Assembly: GCA_024234505.1 (NCBI GenBank)
Contig: JACKOD010000001.1
Span: forward strand, 788,403 to 852,402
Direction: 5' to 3'
Source: Hahellaceae bacterium
GTDB lineage: Bacteria; Pseudomonadota; Gammaproteobacteria; Pseudomonadales; Oleiphilaceae
Length of the DNA: 64,000 nucleotides
Shown: one piece after another, positions 49,473 to 57,425 of the stretch
How the letters are laid out: each line of letters opens with the position of its first letter
How positions within the stretch are numbered: position 1 is the first letter of the stretch
The notes under the pieces: generated by a model
What the model saw: the letters and a program-made list of their open reading frames with translations, nothing else
Databases searched by the model: none
What the model was told of the DNA's origin: nothing
Position numbers and translations under genes: made by a program

Positions 49473-50973
49473 GTCGCCCTCGCACAACCAAAAAACCCAG
49501 CAAATTCAGCCCAATACAGTAGTTATCAGCTAAACTAACTACAACATTTTTACCATTCCTGCTCAAAAGGTTGTAGTTTTTATGATCCCAAAGGAAAGGA
49601 AGCCCGAAAAACAGCGCGAACTCTTCAAACATTATCTTGAAGACATGATCGATATGCGTCATGAACTGGTGTTATTAACACACCGGATTGACTGGGACGC
49701 CACCGCTGACTTTTTCGCACGCTACTACTGCCCAAATAATGGCCAGCCGGGTTCTCCCATTCGTTTACAGGTTGGCTTGCAGATGCTTAAACACCTTTCC
49801 AATCTTTCTGATGAAGACGTGGTAAGGCGTTGGGTTGAAAACCCCTACTGGCAATACCTTTGTGGTGAAGAGGAATTCCAACATCGTCTGCCGATGGATG
49901 ACGGCACGATGGCCCGATTTCGCCAACGGATTGGAGAAGAAGGTGCTGCCGCATTGTTAAAAATGTCGATCGCATTAGGCGAGGCCACCGGCGTGATTAC
50001 CCCTGAGAGCTGCCGGATCGTCGTCGCCGACACCACAGTGATGCCCAAAGCGATCAGTCATCCCACAGACAGCAAGCTGATGGGCAAGGCCTTGATCAAA
50101 CTGGTCGGGGCCGCCAAACAGGCGGGCGTACGCTTCCGACAAACCTATCTGCGTGAGCTGCCCGCCTTGCAACTGCGGATAGGCCGCTATGCTCATGCGC
50201 GGCAATTTAAGCGTATGCGAAAGCTGCTAAAAATACTCGGCAACTACCTGGGGCGGGTCTGGCGTGAGGTAGGTCGGCAAGTCCCGGTAGAACATCAGGA
50301 ACCCGCACTGCAACAAGCCTGGTATCAGGCAGGCAAATTGCTGCAACAACACTGGCAGCCGGAGATGCGGCCACGATTGTATAGCCTGCATGAACCGCAG
50401 GTTGCCTGTATTGCCAAGGGCAAGGCGAGAACCCCCTACGAGTTTGGTTGCAAAGTGAGTGTGGTGACCACCGCCGAGGAAGGTTTTGTACTGGACTGTC
50501 AGGCTCTCGCCGGCAATCCCTACGATGGGCATACCTTAGAGTCGGCCTTGCGACGGGTTTATCTGCATACGCACAAGATGCCTTATCACGCCTTGGTGGA
50601 TCGAGGTTATAAAGGTAGTGAACACACCCTTTACAGCCAAGTGCATATTACGGGGCGCAAGATAGGCAAAGGGAAAGTACACAAGCAGCAAGATCGGCGA
50701 AACGGCATTGAACCGGTGATAGGCCATCTGAAGAACTACGGCTTAATGGATCGTTGTTATCTGAAGGGATTGGCGGGTGACAAAGTGCACGCCCTACTGT
50801 GTGCCGTTGGTTACAACCTGAGAAAGATCCTGCGCAAATTGCGAGAGGTTTTATTGGGCTCGAATTCCGGGAACGATGTAAGTGCAACGATTGTCGCGTT
50901 AGTGATGCAGCTTTCGATGATGATTAGTATGAAACCCCGACTTGCCTAAAAATCGGGGTTCGGCGAGGGCGAC
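49473..50973 (+). mobile_element. IS5-family-like insertion sequence, apparently complete
   Basis: About 1.5 kb bounded by inverted repeats GTCGCCCTCGCACAACC on the left and its imperfect complement (GGTTCGGCGAGGGCGAC) on the right, 15 of 17 matching. Contains one transposase gene. No target duplication can be seen because the right flank is not the continuation of the interrupted gene; it is a reverse-transcriptase fragment, indicating a later rearrangement. Confidence 0.9.
49582..50949 (+). CDS. IS5-family transposase
   Basis: 455-residue DDE transposase. The N-terminal DUF772-like domain (QVGLQMLKHLSNLSDEDVVRRWVENPYWQYLCG, FQHRLPMDDGTMARFRQRIG) is followed by the catalytic domain with VVADTTVMP (first Asp), HALVDRGYKGSE (second Asp) and NGIEPVIGHLK (Glu). 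A long helical insert (PALQLRIGRYAHARQFKRMRKLL) separates the first two. The start ATG has a modest site. The copy is uninterrupted and could be active; a 5' fragment of a close relative remains at 55738. Confidence 0.93.
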   Translation: MIPKERKPEKQRELFKHYLEDMIDMRHELVLLTHRIDWDATADFFARYYCPNNGQPGSPIRLQVGLQMLKHLSNLSDEDVVRRWVENPYWQYLCGEEEFQHRLPMDDGTMARFRQRIGEEGAAALLKMSIALGEATGVITPESCRIVVADTTVMPKAISHPTDSKLMGKALIKLVGAAKQAGVRFRQTYLRELPALQLRIGRYAHARQFKRMRKLLKILGNYLGRVWREVGRQVPVEHQEPALQQAWYQAGKLLQQHWQPEMRPRLYSLHEPQVACIAKGKARTPYEFGCKVSVVTTAEEGFVLDCQALAGNPYDGHTLESALRRVYLHTHKMPYHALVDRGYKGSEHTLYSQVHITGRKIGKGKVHKQQDRRNGIEPVIGHLKNYGLMDRCYLKGLAGDKVHALLCAVGYNLRKILRKLREVLLGSNSGNDVSATIVALVMQLSMMISMKPRLA

Positions 50974-51118
50974 GACTTCACCAGAATGGTGAAATCATCT
51001 GCATAGCGAGCAAATTTGTGACCGCGTTTCTCAAGTTCTTTGTCCAGAGGGTCGAGCATGATGTTTGCCAGAAGCGGCGAAAGTGGCCCCCCCCTGAGGA
51101 ACACCCTCTCGACTTTCC
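50974..51118 (-). pseudogene. group II intron reverse transcriptase fragment
   Basis: The minus strand reads EGVPQGG then, after a one-base shift, PLSPLLANIMLDPLDKELEKRGHKFARYADDFTILVK, the catalytic palm region of LtrA-type group II intron maturases with the YADD active site. The shift lies in a run of eight C on the plus strand (51087-51094), one more than needed. Only about 48 residues survive, cut on one side by the IS terminus. No domain V/VI RNA structure is visible nearby. Confidence 0.88.
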
Positions 51119-51166
51119 TGAAATTCTAATTCAGCGGCCTTTTGCGGCTGGCATTAAACAGGCGCT

Positions 51167-51877
51167 TTGAGACTTTCTTTTAATGAGTGCCTGTCCTTGA
51201 TAGTGCGCGGGCTGGAAGCCTTGACCAGTGAACTGGCAGACGAGAAGGTCAGCGACAAGGCCGAGGAAATGCAGGGCATGATGAATTCGGAAGCGCTGGC
51301 CAATGTCTATACGACCAGCAAGCTAAATGGAGATAAACGTGGAGTTACGGAACATGAAGTCAACCAAGCTATCGAAAAATTCAAGCAAGATTACCCTAGT
51401 GCAGAAAAACTCGATTTCTTACAGTTTGAGACAAAGTACGATGCCTGGGGAGACAAAGCCCCAGAAGGAAGAGTTAGCGAGACTATCCTGTCCGCCAGAA
51501 AGGTTAGGTCTGGGGTGGCAGCCATCGGACGGGACACCGTTGTCATCATACGGGACGCACATGATGATATGCCGGACATCACCAAAACGCTTAGGCATGA
51601 AGTACTCGCTCATTATGGGCTGGGTACGCTTCATAGCATCAGTCAGCAAAAGTATATTCTTGAATCTATCAATGCGTCTCGGCCTACGCAGCGGCGACAA
51701 GATACCCCGCTCACGCCGTTAGATCGCGCCTGGAAATATGTACTGGATACTTATGCCGATGAGCCGGAGCTGGTGCAGGCTGAAGAACTACTTGCGTATA
51801 TCACAGAAAGCAGACCTTCGTTCATAGCACGAACAGCAGGCGATTTTATTACCTGGCTGGTTAAGTTGTTGGTATAA
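51167..51877 (+). CDS. polyvalent-protein-like fragment with HExxxH motif
   Basis: 236-residue frame with TTG start, probably the C-terminal part of a much larger protein. Residues about 75-180 include VVIIRDAHDDMPDITKTLRHEVLAHYGLGTL, close to the RHExxxHYGL pattern of large polyvalent proteins of phages and conjugative elements, thought to be Zn-peptidase related. The end PSFIARTAGDFITWLVKLLV is also typical of such proteins. Because the usual N-terminal domains are absent and the frame starts just after a reverse-transcriptase fragment, it is likely a relic of an integrated mobile element. Translation from TTG has no strong site. Confidence 0.6.
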   Translation: MRLSFNECLSLIVRGLEALTSELADEKVSDKAEEMQGMMNSEALANVYTTSKLNGDKRGVTEHEVNQAIEKFKQDYPSAEKLDFLQFETKYDAWGDKAPEGRVSETILSARKVRSGVAAIGRDTVVIIRDAHDDMPDITKTLRHEVLAHYGLGTLHSISQQKYILESINASRPTQRRQDTPLTPLDRAWKYVLDTYADEPELVQAEELLAYITESRPSFIARTAGDFITWLVKLLV

Positions 51878-52266
51878 CGTTTTTTCATTTCGATATCTCC
51901 TTTTGCTCCAGTTTATTGGAAATCTCATCAATGTCATGGTCTTAGAGTTGGGGGAAAGGTCAATCAATCCCGCAGTAAAAAGGATGAGAATTGGTATAGA
52001 ATTTCATAGAGCTTTCTCCTTTGGGGTGTGGTGCCTACCCAGCTTACTGCGTTTGCACTCGGCTGGGGGGAGAAGGCTCAATCAAGCCAAGCACACGGAT
52101 TAATTTTCCGCTGCGCTACAAATTGCCCAGTGTTGCAGGTGTAATATGAGTGCGTGGGTTAAAAGAACGGCGTTTTCGGGTGCTCAGATTAAATACATCA
52201 TGTGATGTGTGGTATTAGTTGGTTCTTTTTTTGAAAAATAGGAATGTTATTAGGAGATGATGCATC
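51878..52266. other. 389-bp spacer in island, no gene seen
   Basis: Mixed composition region with no convincing ORF. CCCAGC at about 52035 and GCTGGG at about 52059 could pair. An AGGAG site at the right end belongs to the next gene. Confidence 0.4.
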
Positions 52267-52548
52267 ATGGACGTGGTTCAACAAACTAACAATTGGATAC
52301 TTTACAGTGACGGTGAAGTATACGTGCTAGATTCAAGATGCAATTATGGAATTGTGGAGCCAACGGCTACATTTATGCTGCTACCTGAAGAAATACAACG
52401 GTATAGGACAGAGGGTGTTTCGGTTATAAATGAGCTTTCAGAAGCTTCATGTACATCTAGTGGTAAGAGTTACTATGAAAAGGTTCGTCCAGTGAGCGAA
52501 GATCTTCTGCAAGATATACGCCTGTGCGATAAAAGAGTGTTTGGTTGA
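52267..52548 (+). CDS. cassette-borne hypothetical protein, 93 aa
   Basis: Small soluble protein: MDVVQQTNNWILYSDGEVYVLDSRCNYG, then EPTATFMLLPEEIQRYRTEG and YEKVRPVSEDLLQDIRLCDKRVFG. The pattern suggests two beta strands and helices; no family recognised. TTAGGAGATG lies about ten bases before the ATG. It is followed within 10 bp by an attC-like site, fitting a gene cassette. Confidence 0.62.
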   Translation: MDVVQQTNNWILYSDGEVYVLDSRCNYGIVEPTATFMLLPEEIQRYRTEGVSVINELSEASCTSSGKSYYEKVRPVSEDLLQDIRLCDKRVFG

Positions 52549-52555
52549 GTGTCGC

Positions 52556-52624
52556 GGTTTATATAACACATATGAGTCTTCTCCGAGTCAAGGGGTAGGC
52601 TGCACCGCGCTTTGAACGTTAGAT
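52556..52624 (+). repeat. probable attC-like site
   Basis: Left core TATATAAC (about 52558-52566) and right core GTTAGAT at about 52618-52624, within an imperfect palindrome of about 65 bp (ACACATATG with CTTTGAACG). The arms pair less well than at 46805 and 48341, but position right after a short gene and the GTTRRRY core fit. Confidence 0.55.
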
Positions 52625-52636
52625 ATTGATATGTCC

Positions 52637-52728
52637 ATAAATTTTACATCTCCTATCAAATTTATTCTTTGTTGTATAAAAAAATCTTTTTAGATTAATT
52701 GGATATTTATGTTGGCGCACATATTGCT
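52637..52728 (+). promoter_or_regulatory. sigma-54 promoter with upstream palindrome, before the PEP-CTERM gene
   Basis: TTGGCGCACATATTGCT at 52712-52728 matches the -24/-12 consensus with GG (52714-52715) and GC (52726-52727) separated by exactly ten bases. An 8-bp inverted repeat ATAAATTT (52637-52644) / AAATTTAT (52658-52665) lies about 50-75 bp upstream and could be an activator site, although its AT content weakens that call. The start codon follows at 52761. Confidence 0.78.
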
Positions 52729-52760
52729 GACTGGGAAAAATATTTATTTGGAGATATGAA

Positions 52761-53357
52761 ATGAAAAAGATCTTAGGAAGCCTTGTTAGCTGCTTATTTA
52801 TCAGCTCAGTTAATGCAACGCCAATAACCATCGATTTTGACGATTTAGCTTCTGATTTTACCGTTGGTGCACATTATTCTGGACTGGGCGTCACGTTTGT
52901 GGATGCATTTACAACGACATATGGTTATCTTCCTGGCGGTACATCTCCCATTGCAATTAGCCACACCAGCGGTTATCAACCTCAGCCTAATGATCCTATT
53001 GAAGCAATTTTCGGCTTTTCTGTTTCTAGTGTGAGCTTAACGGGGCTTGATGTTGGTTTGAATGGCTTTGTTTTTAGCGCATATGATGCAGTTGTTGGAG
53101 GTAACTTGTTAGCAACGGATCAGGTATTTGGGTCTAGCGTGGGGGTTGGAGAATTCTTTAACCTGAGTTTATCTGCTACAGGTATACGCCGTGTTGAGTT
53201 TTCTCAAGTGCGAAATGTTACTGGCGACGGGGTAGTATTCGATAACTTTGTATTTGATACCGACGCTTCTGCAGTCCCAGTGCCTGGTTCTATTGCGCTT
53301 TTAGGTCTCGGATTGGCGGGTCTTGGTTTCTCAAGAAAAAGGAAAGAAGCCGTTTAA
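52761..53357 (+). CDS. PEP-CTERM sorting-domain protein
   Basis: 198-residue exported protein. Signal peptide about 1-19 (ends VNA), then a beta-rich domain rich in Ser, Gly, Val and Phe (TITIDFDDLASD-like start, about 22-165), and a C-terminal sorting signal: VPVPGS at 172-177, a hydrophobic stretch, and the basic tail SRKRKEAV. That tripartite signal is cut by exosortases, which anchor or release the protein at the cell surface together with exopolysaccharide. Ggag eight bases before ATG, a sigma-54 promoter upstream and a terminator after make it an autonomous unit inside the cassette island. It is a candidate client of the exosortase system whose polysaccharide genes occupy 1-14 kb. Confidence 0.93.
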   Translation: MKKILGSLVSCLFISSVNATPITIDFDDLASDFTVGAHYSGLGVTFVDAFTTTYGYLPGGTSPIAISHTSGYQPQPNDPIEAIFGFSVSSVSLTGLDVGLNGFVFSAYDAVVGGNLLATDQVFGSSVGVGEFFNLSLSATGIRRVEFSQVRNVTGDGVVFDNFVFDTDASAVPVPGSIALLGLGLAGLGFSRKRKEAV

Positions 53358-53380
53358 TTATTGCGTTTTCTTTCTTGAGA

Positions 53381-53406
53381 GCCTCGGTGTAAACCGGGGC
53401 TTTTTT
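53381..53406 (+). terminator. Rho-independent terminator of the PEP-CTERM gene
   Basis: Stem GCCTCGG (53381-53387) with CCGGGGC (53394-53400), one G-T pair, six-base loop, then TTTTTT. Confidence 0.9.
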
Positions 53407-53469
53407 ATCTCTTAATGGTGTTAGTTGGTCAATCGAATATTTTATGTGTCGAATAGGCAGGATGTAAAA

Positions 53470-53753
53470 ATGGATAAAGATAGAAAACAGGAGTTATTAG
53501 AAAAAATTCTTTCTAATCAGGAGCTTCAAATTGAACGTCAACTGCAATCACTCGAGATTCAAAAGCAATCATTTGAACTTCAGAAAAAGCAGTAGAAATG
53601 CAAAAAGTGCAATTTGATAGAGCTGAAAAAATAAATAGTAGGGCAGAAAGCATACAAAACAAGGCAGAAAAAATACAAAAATCGGCTAGTAGATTTATAT
53701 ATGTTTTAATGGCCATAGTGGCATTTATTGTTGTCTTCTACCTATGGCGTTAA
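53470..53753 (+). pseudogene. small coiled-coil tail-anchored protein, split by a frameshift
   Basis: Two adjoining short frames look like one gene. The first (53470-53595, 41 codons, MDKDRKQELLEKILSNQELQIE) is a charged coiled coil ending at TAG; the second (53598-53753, 51 codons, MQKVQFDRAEKINSRAESIQNK) continues the coiled coil and ends with a single membrane helix (VLMAIVAFIVVFYLW) and Arg. A one-base change near 53593 would join them as a single tail-anchored protein of about 94 residues. Alternatively two coupled peptides are made, since the second ATG follows the stop by two bases. Family not recognised. Confidence 0.5.
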
Positions 53754-54062
53754 ATACAGACAGCAGCATATTTCGATTAATTTTATATAAGAAACTACTA
53801 TTAAAAAGCGAGCATCGCCATAATGTAGCCGGTGTCGAATTACGTTAGTCATTTACCTTGATCAATAAGCTACTACTTGTTCACTTATCCCGATCCTACC
53901 GAAGAAATATATTTTATAACATATTGAAAAGTATATAAAAATGACGCCTTTATGTTAAGTATTATCCTTTAATTTATCACATGATTAGCGTTGACTAGAG
54001 CCGCTACCCTGTTAGACTTTTTGCGTTAACTCGACATGGATTTTATATAAGGATTATATATT
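53754..54062. other. 309-bp AT-rich spacer
   Basis: No gene seen. CGTTAGTC at about 53853 resembles a recombination core, but no matching left arm is clear. The right end provides AAGGAT before the GTG of the next gene. Confidence 0.35.
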
Positions 54063-55331
54063 GTGATCAAAAAAATCGCTTTTTCGGTAGGTCTTGGTGT
54101 TCTTGCAACCTCTATCTCTGCACTTTCTGAAACTTTCAATTTTAGCAATTATTCAGTTAAACCAACTTTTGCTGCAGGTGTGTTGTCTGATCAGGGAAAA
54201 TATGCGGTTGCGTGGCATAGCAACCAGTCAGAAGGCTGGATTGTTGATAACGCAGGCAAAAGTTATCAACCTTTTCAGCCGAACACGGCAGTATCGAATT
54301 TGCAGCCAAGTCAAATACTATCGTTAAATGACGACCAGTTTCTTGTAATTTACAACAAGGTGGGTTTCGGTAGTTACGGCGGGTATGGCCAAGTCTATGA
54401 CGGCAACGGCATTATGTTGGGTCAAACTGTGAAACTCACGGAGAAAATCTCCAGTAACGTTTATTCAACGGAAGATGTCTGGAGCGCGGTTTTGGCTAAT
54501 GGAAATATTGTCGTAGCGTGGGCAGAACATCTTTACGATGACGACGGCGAATTAGATGGTAGCAGTGTGTATGCCCAGATTTTCAGCCCACACCTTCAAA
54601 AAATCGGCAATGTCATTGAAGTCAGCACTCCTTTCTCTGGTAGACCCGGAACCTATCGAAGCGATACCAGGGTCGCCGCGTTTGAAAATGGTGATTTTCT
54701 CGTTTCGTTTGAAGCAGACAAATTCTATGGACGTCGATTTAATGATTCCGGATTTCCTAAGAGAAGTGAGGAATTTGTTATCGGAGATTCCGCATCCGTT
54801 GATCATGAGCCAAGCGTGTTAGCGTTGTCAGATAGCCGCTACATTGTCGCCTGGACGACCGGGACGCAAGGAACACACGAAACCCACATACAAGTCATGA
54901 ATGGCAATGACAAACGTATCGGTTCACCTGTAACCTTGACCCATAGTGGGGACACAAGAGTGGAAATCGAAGGCTTAACCAAGCGCTCGACCAGAAATTT
55001 CTGGGTTTCTTATGGCGTCAATATTAATGGCCTTTACACGCTTGCATCCCAGGCGTTCAGGCTGGAAGAAGACAATTCGCTGACATCACTGCAGGGAGAT
55101 GAAGGCATGATTTTGGGGGCAGCGTTTGACCACGCTGATGACGAATATAATTTTATTCCTCAGCGAGCAGGAATTTTATTGCGATATAGAGGCAACCGGT
55201 ATGTGAACGTACGCCTGAGCGACAGTAAAAAACTGATTGGTGAACAGCTCATTGGTGCTCAGTGTGAAGGTGCAGAAGGCGACTGGACTCAGCTTTGTGC
55301 GCTGCCAGCACCTAAAAGCGAAAACAATTAA
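54063..55331 (+). CDS. secreted repeat protein, beta-propeller-like, unknown function
   Basis: 422-residue exported protein, signal peptide about 1-21 (ends ISALS). The mature part contains at least five degenerate repeats of about 55 residues built on the pattern S-x-L-x-N/D-G-x-x-x-V-x-W/Y (for example VWSAVLANGNIVVAWAE, TRVAAFENGDFLVSFE, PSVLALSDSRYIVAWTT) each followed by a strand such as VYAQIFS or GRRFND, consistent with a beta-propeller. Two Cys near the C-terminus may form a disulfide. GTG start with AAGGAT upstream. It is alone in the island between a PEP-CTERM gene and IS debris. Ligand unknown. Confidence 0.7.
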   Translation: MIKKIAFSVGLGVLATSISALSETFNFSNYSVKPTFAAGVLSDQGKYAVAWHSNQSEGWIVDNAGKSYQPFQPNTAVSNLQPSQILSLNDDQFLVIYNKVGFGSYGGYGQVYDGNGIMLGQTVKLTEKISSNVYSTEDVWSAVLANGNIVVAWAEHLYDDDGELDGSSVYAQIFSPHLQKIGNVIEVSTPFSGRPGTYRSDTRVAAFENGDFLVSFEADKFYGRRFNDSGFPKRSEEFVIGDSASVDHEPSVLALSDSRYIVAWTTGTQGTHETHIQVMNGNDKRIGSPVTLTHSGDTRVEIEGLTKRSTRNFWVSYGVNINGLYTLASQAFRLEEDNSLTSLQGDEGMILGAAFDHADDEYNFIPQRAGILLRYRGNRYVNVRLSDSKKLIGEQLIGAQCEGAEGDWTQLCALPAPKSENN

Positions 55332-55356
55332 TATCTGCAGAATCTTCAAAGCTTAT

Positions 55357-55404
55357 AATGCTCCACCAACGGTATGCAATTAACACAAGTGTTGATGGAG
55401 CATT
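55357..55404 (+). terminator. 14-bp hairpin after the secreted repeat protein
   Basis: AATGCTCCACCAAC (55357-55370) pairs with GTTGATGGAGCATT (55391-55404), 13 of 14 bases, loop of 20. It lies 26 bp after the stop. It may be a terminator (no strong T run) or an attC-derived palindrome, since AAC and GTT sit at the inner ends. Confidence 0.5.
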
Positions 55405-55582
55405 AAAATGTAGTTGACGAAAGTAGTCGTCCAATACATCGAGTACCCAAAGCAACGTTTACAAATAGATAGTTAACCTATGGACTGAATCGCCCGGAGA
55501 TAAGAGATTCGTCTGTCCCGTCGTGTAGGGGAATAGGCATTGAGAGGCCTCTCGCTATTTCGGTCAACAGAAGTCAAATATT

Positions 55583-55627
55583 ATGAATATTGCGGAAGTT
55601 TCAAGTCACAATTTAACTGTTTACTTA
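55583..55627 (+). pseudogene. N-terminal stub of a second GNAT-like cassette gene
   Basis: Fifteen codons (MNIAEVSSHNLTVYL) align with the beginning of the GNAT at 49093 and 59396 but differ at three residues, so it is a paralogue rather than an identical copy. An IS5-family fragment begins at 55628. Confidence 0.75.
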
Positions 55628-55879
55628 GTCGCCCTCGCACAACCAAAAAAAACAGCAAATTCAGCCTAATACAGTAGTTATCAGCTAAACTAACTACAAC
55701 ATTTTGCTTATTCTTCATCAAATGGTTGCAGTTTTTTATGATCCCAAAGGAAAGGAAGCCCGAAAAACAGCGAGAACTCTTCAAACATTATCTTGAAGAC
55801 ATGATCGATAGGCGTCATGAACTGGTGTTATTAACACACCGAATTGACTGGGATGCCACAGCTGACTTTTTCGGACGCT
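55628..55879 (+). mobile_element. 5' fragment of a second IS5-family element
   Basis: 252 bp starting with the same terminal sequence GTCGCCCTCGCACAACC as the element at 49473, with small differences, then the first about 47 codons of the transposase (MIPKERKPEKQRELF...ADFFGR, from 55738). Similarity stops abruptly at 55879 and the right end is missing. Confidence 0.9.
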
Positions 55880-56416
55880 CAATATCATTGGCTTGGTTTC
55901 CTGCACCAGATTAGATGATTCTGACAAGAGACCCTTAGCGGGAGGTTTTTATTTTCAAAATCTCATGATTGACTCTGAATAAACTGAAGGGCTATCAGTC
56001 TTTAGACTGAAGGAATCAATCATAGATATTATCGTCAGCGAAACGGTGGCCAAAAAACTGGAAGACAACGAGATTCAGGGAATCTTGCTAACGCCAGCTA
56101 GCACAAGCTGATTCAAATATTCGACCACGACCACGATCTTGCCAAGGCGGACGCTCTAGGTGTCACTGACACAGAGCTATCGGCACTACTAACGCAAGTC
56201 TGCATTGCGATGGCATCTCGTTAATGAGGTTTACAAATGCCTAACATCTCTAAGACTGCGGCCTGTTAAAAACACATAAGTTGGCAGGATCCCAAAAGAT
56301 AAGTAAGCGATCAGCAAGCCTCATCTAAAAAGCCGATATCGACACCGTTATAATTCCGCCAACTTCGTTAGAGGAAATCTGACTCCGGGGCTCTGAGTCG
56401 GACTTCGTGCTGCTAG
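55880..56416. other. 537-bp decayed region
   Basis: No intact gene. A remnant with two frames is visible: TVAKKLEDNEIQGI near 56043 and, after a shift, KLIQIFDHDHDLAKADALGVTDTELSALL ending at TAA 56222-56224; both read like one former protein end of unknown family. GTTAGAGG near 56367 resembles a core site. Confidence 0.45.
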
Positions 56417-56893
56417 CTATTGTGGGGCCATAACGGAATCACCAAATGGGTGGTCGATAACCATTTTTCAGCCGCCATGTGGTTGACGGCGAAGTACTGC
56501 AATGGAGAGCGCACTGGATTCTCCTCCGTCGGGTTGCGGTGCAGTCCATTTCATCAGGTGCAAAGCGGTGTCGCCAGCGATAACTACTTCGTGAGCGCCA
56601 TAAGTGAAGTTGATACCCGCCTCGGTGTACGACGCAAACATGGTTCGCAGCGCAGAATTGCCCGTCACCAATTTACCAGGCTCACCAACGACGACTGCCT
56701 CTGGCGAATATGTAGACATCACAGTATTAACGTCGCCCTTGGCAAAGGCAGTGGTCATAACATCAATGAGGGCGAGTACTTCGTTTTTGTCTGGCATATT
56801 CATTTTGTCTTGCATAACACTCTCCTGGGTTTGGGCTACAAAGGACATAAGCATAAAAGTCGCAACAAACATCAATTTCCATAGGGATTGCAT
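56417..56893 (-). pseudogene. exported SnoaL-like protein with in-frame TGA
   Basis: Signal peptide (MQSLWKLMFVATFMLMSFVAQTQ) and a SnoaL/NTF2-like domain (ALIDVMTTAFAKGDVNTVMSTYSPEAVVVGEPGKLV, HEVVIAGDTALHLMKWTA, ALSIAVLRRQP). ATG 56893 has AGGAGG five bases upstream. Reading stops at TGA (56468-56470) after QPHGG, but the same frame continues KMVIDHPFGDSVMAPQ to a TAG at 56417-56419, which is the normal family ending (W-x-MVIDHPFG). The TGA therefore replaces a Trp codon (TGG). The product of 141 residues loses the last strand and is probably inactive. Confidence 0.8.
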
Positions 56894-57085
56894 ATCCACC
56901 TCCTTTATCGTTGAACGAACTAATGCTAGCCTGAGTTGGTGTCAGAAAGTGGCAGTAGTGTTTTGAGGTTATGAGATACATTGGACATTGATAAAATGCG
57001 ATTATAAGCGCGATGTTAAACGGGTTTTCTATTAGCTCGTTTGCTCGGTCGAGATCGTAGTCGTTAAAAATAATGAGGAAAATGA

Positions 57086-57389
57086 ATGGAATCTATAAAT
57101 CTTAGCGATAAGGAAATTATTGATATAGTAAGGCCATTAGCTGAGCATACGGAAAATGCATGGAATGAAAAAAATTACAGGGAATTTTGTCGGTATTTTA
57201 TTGATGATGATTTTTCAGAAGAAGAATTTAATCGCTAGATCGAAGAAAGCTATGACGTATATGGCAAACATACGATGGCTGATTTAGTGGCTATCCATAG
57301 AAACCCGGATAATGTAATTGTTCTGTGGAAGGTAGCCTTGGAAATGCGAAAGGAACAAGGTTTGCTAATTTATGGCTTTAGAGAGCGTG
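57086..57389 (+). pseudogene. NTF2-like gene, second copy, nonsense and IS insertion
   Basis: Same gene as 48448-48792. Codon 51 is TAG instead of CAG (57236-57238), and the gene is then split after codon 101 by an IS3-family element; the last 13 codons lie at 59055-59095. Flanking repeats of GCGTG (57385-57389 and 59050-59054) mark the insertion. Confidence 0.92.
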
Positions 57390-57425
57390 CGGCGTTTTTC
57401 AAGCTAGTTGTCACCATCAGCCGAT

